Source: Elgaria multicarinata webbii (lineage: Eukaryota; Chordata; Lepidosauria; Squamata; Anguidae). Taken from it: a stretch of 64,000 nucleotides of DNA. The DNA is taken from positions 36,074,947 to 36,138,946 of the forward strand of contig NC_086180.1 of NCBI RefSeq assembly GCF_023053635.1. The letters are read 5' to 3'. The notes under the pieces are model-generated. The model was not told the origin of the DNA. It searched no databases and worked only from the letters and a program-made list of their open reading frames with translations. The number at the start of each line of letters is the position of its first letter. Within the stretch, counting starts at the first letter, position 1. This document shows, piece by piece, positions 58,465-64,000 of the stretch. The translations under genes were made by a program, and so were the position numbers.

Positions 58465-61400
58465 CTACAAATCAAAACACAGGCAATGAGTCAGCAATGA
58501 CTCCAAGAGAAATTCTTAACAAAGGGCAGCTTTTCCACTGCAGGAAATCCATTTCTACGACTGTCCACTCAGAAATGGAGCATGAAATCTTATCTTGCAA
58601 GGCTATTTATTTTCTACAATATTTCAAAAATCTGGAGAAGCAAAACTAGTACCATCTATTTATCTTTCATTTGCAGCCACTGGCCTTGTTCAGACAACAT
58701 GCTAAGCCACAGTAGCTAAGCATTGTGAGCTAAACATTATGGCTTAAAGTGTGGTATGAACTATGGTGGCTACGGTTTAAACACACTCACTAGCCATTTG
58801 CTACAAAAGGGTTAGCAGCCTAACCAAGTATTATAGTGTGTTGTCTGAACAGGCCCATTAAGTCATAACTCTTAAGCACTACAAAAAAAGGATTTAAACA
58901 ACTTCAATATATATGTACTTTAACAAATTCTAGCTCCAAAATAGGATGCCCAATCCACAAATCCATTTATTTAAACCAATTTAATCCCAAGAACAGCACA
59001 TGCTTTAGCAGCCTAAAGGCCTCATGACTTGGAATTTAACACATTTTGGGGTTGTGTCCCTGCCCGTGTTAACCTTCCTCAGAGTGGACCCATTGCAATG
59101 AATGGGGTTAGACTAACACTGGACGCAAATTCTTGATATGAAGTGAAATTTTCCTCCCTATTTGACAATATTTATTCATTGAAACAGTTTTGTTGAAAAA
59201 TACAAAGAATCAAAAATAGCCACATGCTCCTGCAGTATATGCCATTCAAAAAGAGAATGAAGGAAACTTACTTTATAAAATAAAGCCTACCTGAATTGCA
59301 TGGTACAAAGATTTTGCAAAATCTCTTCTGAATGCCTTCCTGATGTCCAGCAGGTCAATTTCGCTCCTTGAAACCAGGATTCTGATCAATGTATCATCAT
59401 CAGTGCCTGCTCCCTGGTAAAAACAAAAGGGACCTATTTTTAAAATCCATTAAAGTCATAATCCAGCCAACGTGAAACACTTTCAAGTCCTATGAAGTCA
59501 GTGAGAATAAAAAGTGCTTTAACTTTGGCTGCTTCAGGTCTGAAACTAGGCACTAAAAGCAAAGAATTCATAATGTGCGTAAGAATGTTATACAGGGTGT
59601 TTATACATATTAGAGATATTTCAAGAATATATACAGTACCTTGAAGAGTAATATTCCTGCTTCTTAACTGTAAAATATGGGGACTTTATCACAACCACAT
59701 GAAATGTTAAATAGGAGCCTTTATTATAATCCTGAATTACCAGTGTGTTAATATGGTATGTTCTGTATGCACCAACCCATTATGCCCATCACAATGTTTG
59801 AATTAACCATTGGGCCAGTTCACATAATGTGGTGCAGACAAATGGCCATTTTGAATATTGAAGCCATAACTGCGACTTGTTGTGTTATCTGAAGCCAGCA
59901 GGGGTAGGTTGTGCAAAGGTTAAGCAACCCTTGCATAACCTATGGCCTGTTTTAGGATTATGCGAGGGTTAGCTTTAGCACAAACCACCCCCACTGGGTT
60001 TGAACAACACTACACGCCACAGCTTGAACGTTTAGCCATCCAGCAGGTTCCACAACCAACTATGGCTTATTTAAGCCATGGTGATCATGTGAATCAGTTC
60101 GGTGTGTTCAAATGAAGAAGCATGGATTTGCTTCTTCATTTGAAATCCTAGCAGGCTTTGAACTATTCAAAGCTAGCCTTTTTCTCATCAGATAGTTGGG
60201 ATGTTTGTGTCACATCTTCAAATAATAATCCAGAGCAAATTAACGGACGGTAAGAGGAGGAGAAAAGAAGGAAGATGCTTCAAGGTGCCACCTTGTGCCA
60301 GTTTTTTTGCTGGAAAGGTCGAGTACAAATCAGATCAATAAACAATAAGGAAGTAGGACTTAAAAGGATGGAAGTAGTATATGTCCCGGACAGAAACAGG
60401 GAGGGAGAGGAAAGTTGGGACAGGCTAAACAAGAGGAACTGATCTAGAATGCTAATGAGAGCAATTACGTGACTAAGGTTGGTCCTGTTGCTATGAGCTG
60501 AGGGTGGGCAGAAGGTAAATCGTGATCTACTGGTAGATCTCTGGGTGATTTGCAGCAGGTCATCATGAGCTTCCAGTTCCCAGTGGCCCAACAGCAGTAG
60601 CAAGATAGCTTTTTCCCTTTCTAAATTAGGCTGCTGAACTCCAGAAAGCTTAGTGGGAAATTACTTTTCCTTTCTTTCATTGTTGTGTTTTTAATTTTAA
60701 AAAAAATCATTTTGTTTTTCTGTTATGTTTTAATTAAGATTTGTTTTTAATCTGTATTTTATTGCTGGCTGCCTTGAGCACCATTTTGAATGGTATGCAA
60801 GCTCTAGTTCTGGAACTGAAAACAAATTTCTGGGTTGAGCATGGGCTCAGAAGCACCCATGTACCACATTTCTAAATACCCTTTCCTGAGACCCTAGTTT
60901 GCATCTGACTCCAGTTGGAGGACCTCAGGATTCGAGCAAACAAAGAAAACAAAACCCAAAATTGATCCTGAAAGCTTAGTTTTGCCTGCCCCTTATAACC
61001 TTATAGTGCTGCAACTCAAGAGGTATGCATATCACACCCCTTCATTCAACAGGAACCAACTGTCAGTCAATAGGAGATTCTAAATTTGAAACTTCAGATT
61101 GCTCACATAAATTTGGCATTGAAAGGGCTGGAAAAATCCAGCCTTTTACCACCCTAATTTTTTTTCATATTCTGCTCAGTACATCCTGAGTGCTGAAATC
61201 TTATGCATACTTAGAGCGTTACTAGACGAGGCCTTAGCGCGCCTTCAGACCCGGTTTCCCTGCTGTGCGTCCAGATGACGCACAGGGGAATCCGGGCCCA
61301 GGCCACAGTGAGGCCTCCTGTAACACGCCATAAGCTAAGTCGCTTATGGCGCGCCTTTTCCCCAGCTCCGGCCTCAGGCTGGGGCTGGGGGAAGTCTAGT

Positions 61401-62978
61401 GACTTCCGTGGCTTTTTGCAGCTACTTGCTTACTCGCGAGTAGCCGCGAAAAGCCGCGGACCTGGCACAGCGCTCATACGAGCGCTGTGCCCATCAGCCC
61501 GGGGGGGGGGGAAGAGAAGGGAGGGGGAAGGATGGCAGGGGGGTGGCAAGGGTGGAGGGCGGGTGAGATCGCGGCGCGCGGCGGCGGCGCTTGCTCGGGC
61601 GGCGCGATCTCACCCGCCCTCCCCCCTTGCCTCCCTTCCCCCCCCCCCCGGTAAAAAAAACAACTTACCGTCTCCGGCGGCTTCAGGGTGCACGCGGCCC
61701 CTTTAACAACAACAACAAAAATGGCGGACGCTGCAGGGATCCGACGTCCCTGCGCGTCCGATGTCTGGAACCCTGGGCGAGGCGCGCTAGCTTTAGCGCG
61801 CCTTGGCCCCGCCTCCCTGCCGGCATAAGCCGGCAGGTCTAGCAAAGCCCTTACTTGGCAGTAAACCTCACTGAACATGATGGGACTTAGTTCCAAGTAA
61901 ACATGCATAAGATAGTATTGTCAAGTACCCAAAAGGGTCACATTCAAGAAAATGAGACAAAGAGCTTTTCTACACAAGACTTTTATTGTGCACTCGTGAT
62001 TGCTCAGTCATAGCAGTTTGCTGGTCCTTTACACGACTTTGATGTCTTCCAGGGACTCTCCCATGCTTTGCAATCATTATTGGGGAGTGTTGTGTTTAGA
62101 TCAAGGAAAGTGAAATATTTTTTTGAATGGCATTATATTTATAGCATATAATTCTGAAATTCTGCTATACCACAGCATCACCTAATAGCTGTATAATAAA
62201 ACATATGGAAAGACAAAGGGGAAAAAAACCTTGGAAAAAAGCATGTATAAAGGTGCCAATCTTAATCCTGCAGAATCCAGAAGCAGAAACCCTGGTAAAG
62301 ATGCAGGATAAAAGCCTCATGTAGAAATGTCTAGAGGTGGTTAATTCAGGACTGTTGTAGGCTTGGAGAAGATTCTCCTTTTTAATATATATATATAAGA
62401 TGAAGTACTCACTTTCATCGCTTTAAAGAGTGATTCAGCAAAGAATGCGGGAACACTTCGAACACACTTCGCTGGGGAACAAAAACAATCCATTTGAATT
62501 TGAAAATAGAGTAAAAAATTACTTTGCCCAATAGCAAGCTGCTTCACATGAATGGCATTCACCCCTCTAGGAAATTCTAGGATTTTCAGAATTATGAATT
62601 GGAGCTATATGTTCAATCACAGATTAGCTGTATTTAGACTGGGTATCAAACCAGTAGACCAGTGCAGGATTACATTGCTACCTTCTTGTATTGTTGGTAA
62701 ATCAAAAAAAAAAAATTAAAGCAAGAATCGCTGGCACATCACTTTCTCTCAGGTTCTTAGTAGAGTAACCAGCATATTATATTGTTCATCCTTTAATGAA
62801 CACACCATGCTGCTCCCTCCAGGATCCATCCCCCAGAGCATGCTTGCACATCTTATAAATTGGGAATAGGACTGCCCATTACCAGTTGCAAGAAGGAGCT
62901 TCTCAAGCGGACCAGACGTTTCACGATCAATAGTTTCTTCAATCTGAAAGCCAGAGATCGTCATGTATTTGTCCAAGA
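58402..62978 (-). CDS. ANXA5: Annexin A5, last four coding exons (partial gene)
   Basis: ANXA5 is a calcium-dependent phosphatidylserine-binding protein of the cytosolic membrane face and the cell exterior. Four minus-strand exons, 62883-62978, 62413-62471, 59291-59413 and 58402-58464 (96, 59, 123 and 63 nt), join in phase into the C-terminal 112 residues and a TAA stop. Exon sizes and phases match my memory of annexin genes. Diagnostic pieces are the repeat III run [20 protein letters not shown], which is ANXA5-specific from memory, then [16 protein letters not shown], the repeat IV type II calcium loop [20 protein letters not shown], and the end [19 protein letters not shown]. Every intron is GT/AG. 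No stop or frameshift is seen. The N-terminal exons lie beyond 64000, so the gene is partial only because of the window edge. Other annexins are less likely because of the repeat III match. Confidence 0.95.
58680..58862. mobile_element. Palindromic MITE, CTGTTCAGACAACA family (in ANXA5 intron)
   Basis: It starts GGCCTTGTTCAGACAACATG and ends GTGTTGTCTGAACAGGCCCA, a good inverted repeat. The interior matches 54670-54875. It lies about 215 bp from the last ANXA5 coding exon. Confidence 0.8.
59291..59413 (-). CDS. ANXA5: ANXA5 exon (repeat IV calcium loop, 123 nt)
   Basis: The acceptor is TTTTTACCAG and the donor CAG|GTAGGC. It is exactly 41 codons in phase 0. It begins [20 protein letters not shown], which completes the type II calcium-binding loop with the MK of the previous exon, and ends [11 protein letters not shown] 3.0-kb intron full of repeats separates it from the preceding exon. 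Confidence 0.95.
59815..60105. mobile_element. Palindromic MITE-like element (in ANXA5 intron)
   Basis: It starts GGGCCAGTTCACATAATGTG and ends TGATCATGTGAATCAGTTC, with AAGCAACCCTTGCATAACCT pairing with GATTATGCGAGGGTTAGC near the centre. Related in style to the 54670 family. Confidence 0.6.
61212..61852. mobile_element. GC-rich hairpin-series element, copy 2 (in ANXA5 intron)
   Basis: Same family as 31746-32360, sharing TGCGTCCAGATGACGCAC, ACTCGCGAGTAGC-like, CCATCAG, AAAAAAAACAACTTACC and GCGGCCCCTTTAA in the same order. Hairpins: TGTGCGTC (61264-61284), CGCCATAAGC (61326-61351), 12-bp GGCACAGCGCTC (61464-61491), CGGACGC..GCAGGGA with one bulge (61725-61760), AGGCGCGCTA (61780-61803) and CCTGCCGGC (61816-61837). 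The ends resemble an imperfect inverted repeat, AGAGCGTTACTAGAC versus AGGGCTTTGCTAGAC. It lies in the 3-kb ANXA5 intron. Long open frames here on both strands are GC artefacts. Confidence 0.7.
61848..61920. mobile_element. Palindromic MITE fragment, GCTGCAATCCTATGCA family
   Basis: CAGTAAACCTCACTGAACAT, GATGGGACTTAGTTCCAAGT and AAACATGCATAAGATAGT. It adjoins the end of the hairpin-series element. Confidence 0.55.
61960..62336. mobile_element. Non-autonomous element, GAGCTTTTCTACA ends (in ANXA5 intron)
   Basis: It starts AGAGCTTTTCTACACAAGAC and ends with the complement of AGACATTTCTACATGAGGCT, with TTTTATTGTGCACTCGTGAT next to the left end. Family members share a CACCAT/CAC-CTA-ATAGCTG centre: 23141-23545, 23998-24378, 29697-30075, and partly 5680-6110, 31013-31130, 37617-37850 and 41985-42345. 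It sits less than 100 bp from an ANXA5 exon. Confidence 0.7.
62413..62471 (-). CDS. ANXA5: ANXA5 exon (linker to repeat IV, 59 nt)
   Basis: The acceptor is CCCCAG and the donor AAA|GTGAGT. It encodes [20 protein letters not shown], the first helix of repeat IV, with the first codon completed by the upstream exon. The 59-nt length is the usual size of this annexin exon, from memory. It lies 411 bp from the previous exon. Confidence 0.93.
62883..62978 (-). CDS. ANXA5: ANXA5 exon (repeat III, 96 nt)
   Basis: The exon starts after a pyrimidine-rich acceptor ending CTTTCAG and ends at donor G|GTAATG. It opens with two bases of a split codon (probably Val) and closes with the first base of an Ala codon. 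It encodes the end of annexin repeat III, including the RETSG acidic turn that helps bind calcium. It probably corresponds to human exon 10, judged by size and content. Confidence 0.93.
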
Positions 62979-63252
62979 CTGAAAGACAAAAATAGATATA
63001 TGACAATTATGTCTATTTTCATAAGTATTTATTTATTTATATTTATAAGGTGACTATAAAACAGGATTTCCAGGTATGGTACAATTGTTTTAAAACCAGA
63101 CAGTACAGTACAATACAACACAAAGATCTAAAAACACAGCAATATGAATATCAATGCAAAAGACTACCCAATAAAAACACAATGCAAAGTCAACTGGATA
63201 AAATTTGTAAAACCAAGAAGCTACAGCCAGCCAAGAAATAAAACAGGAGTTA

Positions 63253-63622
63253 GAAATGCAGGTTGCTTACCTGTAACTGTAGTTCTTCGAGTGGTCATCT
63301 ATGCATTCACACATATGGGCTTTGCGCCTGCGCAGAGACCAGACCGGAATCTCCAATAGCTTAGGGAAACGTTTTTGGGCGGGAACCCCTCCCCCGCGCT
63401 ACCGCGCATGACCACGGGGTTCCCGCCCTTCCCTCAGTTTACAGGAGTCCGACATTGTGCCCCCATAAACATGAGTGTAATTAAATAAAGAGGATAAATA
63501 ATCTATAGTCAAATATAACATTAATAAATATCACACCATCAAGAGGGGATGGTGGGTGGGTTGTGTGAATGCATAGATGACCACTCGAAGAACTACAGTT
63601 ACAGGTAAGCAACCTGCATTTC
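63253..63622. repeat. 60-bp perfect inverted repeat of the DIRS-like element
   Basis: Arm 1 is 63253-63312 and arm 2 is 63563-63622, identical in reverse complement. Each arm contains CAGGTAAGC, a strong match to a splice donor: on the minus strand in arm 1 and on the plus strand in arm 2. The 14-mer TCACACATATGGGC is also repeated directly near each arm. Confidence 0.95.
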
Positions 63623-64000
63623 TTCATCGTGGTCTCTGTGCATCACACATATGGGCGAGTAGCAAGCTCACATACCTTGGAGGTGGGTTGGTGTATTATT
63701 TCAACACTTCTGAGAGCACCGCCCTTCCAAATGAACAGTCATGTCTGGATCGAGTGTCCAAGCTATAATGCTTGACAAATGTGGAAGGGGTGGACCAGGT
63801 CGCAGCTTTGCAAACGTCCCGAAGTGGAACACCCCTGCTAAAGGCTACAGATGTAGACATCGCCCTGGCTGAATGAGCTGTCACCGGGTGCTGTATCACT
63901 AGTTTAGAGATGGAGTAGGCTAGTTCAATAGTCTCTACAATCCATCGTGACAGCCTTTGAGATGACACCGGGAGTCCCCTATAAGGCTCACCATAACATA
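63253..64000 (-). mobile_element. DIRS-like tyrosine-recombinase retrotransposon, right end (continues past window)
   Basis: Fossil virus-like element in an ANXA5 intron, read on the minus strand. Seen parts: the C-terminal portion of a tyrosine recombinase (about 64000 down to 63696) with the family's HxxR...W...Y pattern around HSARAMSTS and FVKHYSLD; then a 60-bp perfect inverted repeat at 63253-63312 and 63563-63622, 250 bp apart. This matches the terminal and internal complementary repeats known for DIRS elements. The reverse transcriptase part would lie beyond 64000. The perfect repeat arms suggest a fairly young insertion. Family assignment is from memory of DIRS recombinases; another tyrosine-recombinase element is possible. 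Confidence 0.7.

Larger units (their letters stand above)
59414..62412 (-). other. ANXA5 3.0-kb intron
   Basis: Bounded by donor AAA|GTGAGT (62412) and acceptor TTACCAG (59414). It holds a palindromic MITE-like element (59815-60105), the hairpin-series element (61212-61852) and a non-autonomous element (61960-62336). The stretch 60110-61210 has nothing recognised. Confidence 0.85.

Noticed and set aside
58251-58475. 74-codon minus-strand open frame
   Set aside because: Its first part overlaps the ANXA5 terminal exon in another frame and the rest lies in the 3' UTR; the spliced annexin reading explains the region.
61275-61908. Open frames of 143-144 codons on both strands
   Set aside because: They are Pro/Arg/Ala-rich artefacts of a GC-rich non-coding repeat; the homologous copy at 31746 does not preserve them.
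62979-64000. Search for the next upstream ANXA5 exon
   Set aside because: No annexin-like coding segment with splice sites was found; the space is taken by intron sequence and the DIRS-like element.

Overview
The window looks like squamate reptile DNA, most likely from a lizard. The evidence is the mix of repeats: a nearly full-length L1, several L2-clade LINE subfamilies, CR1 and CR1/L3-like 3' ends, a tRNA/MIR-like SINE of the Sauria type, a Tc1 element, hAT-like elements, many small fold-back elements and the right end of a DIRS-like element. This assignment rests on remembered repeat styles and on the vertebrate gene described next, not on a database search.

The only host gene with clear exons is the 3' end of annexin A5 (ANXA5), on the minus strand. 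Its last four coding exons lie at 62883-62978, 62413-62471, 59291-59413 and 58402-58464. All splice sites are GT/AG, the phases join without a break, and there is a good poly(A) signal at 57818-57823. The exons upstream of these lie beyond position 64000. In the intron running off the window edge sits a DIRS-like element, recognised by a 60-bp perfect inverted repeat and the C-terminus of a tyrosine recombinase.

Positions 1-57.8 kb hold no host gene that I can support and read as repeat-rich intergenic DNA downstream of ANXA5. Main landmarks are: 6.5-12.2 kb, an almost complete L1 with an exact 11-bp target duplication; 14.2-16.5 kb, a 2.3-kb non-coding hAT-like element with an exact 8-bp target duplication and three sets of internal tandem repeats; 19.1-20.8 kb, an L2 3' fragment interrupted by an intronless DAD1 cDNA copy with an unbroken 124-codon frame, poly(A) and an exact 14-bp duplication; 21.8-22.4 kb, an inverted-dimer element carrying two younger insertions; 25.9-27.4 kb, two L2 fragments in opposite orientations; and 43.5-45.1 kb, a whole but inactivated Tc1 transposon.

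Two copies of a GC-rich family (about 31.75-32.36 kb and 61.21-61.85 kb) are built as a series of short hairpins. Some stems keep their pairing although their sequences differ between copies. Together with the DAD1 retrocopy, these are the observations most worth following up. No prokaryotic features, CRISPR arrays, rRNA or functional tRNA genes were seen.
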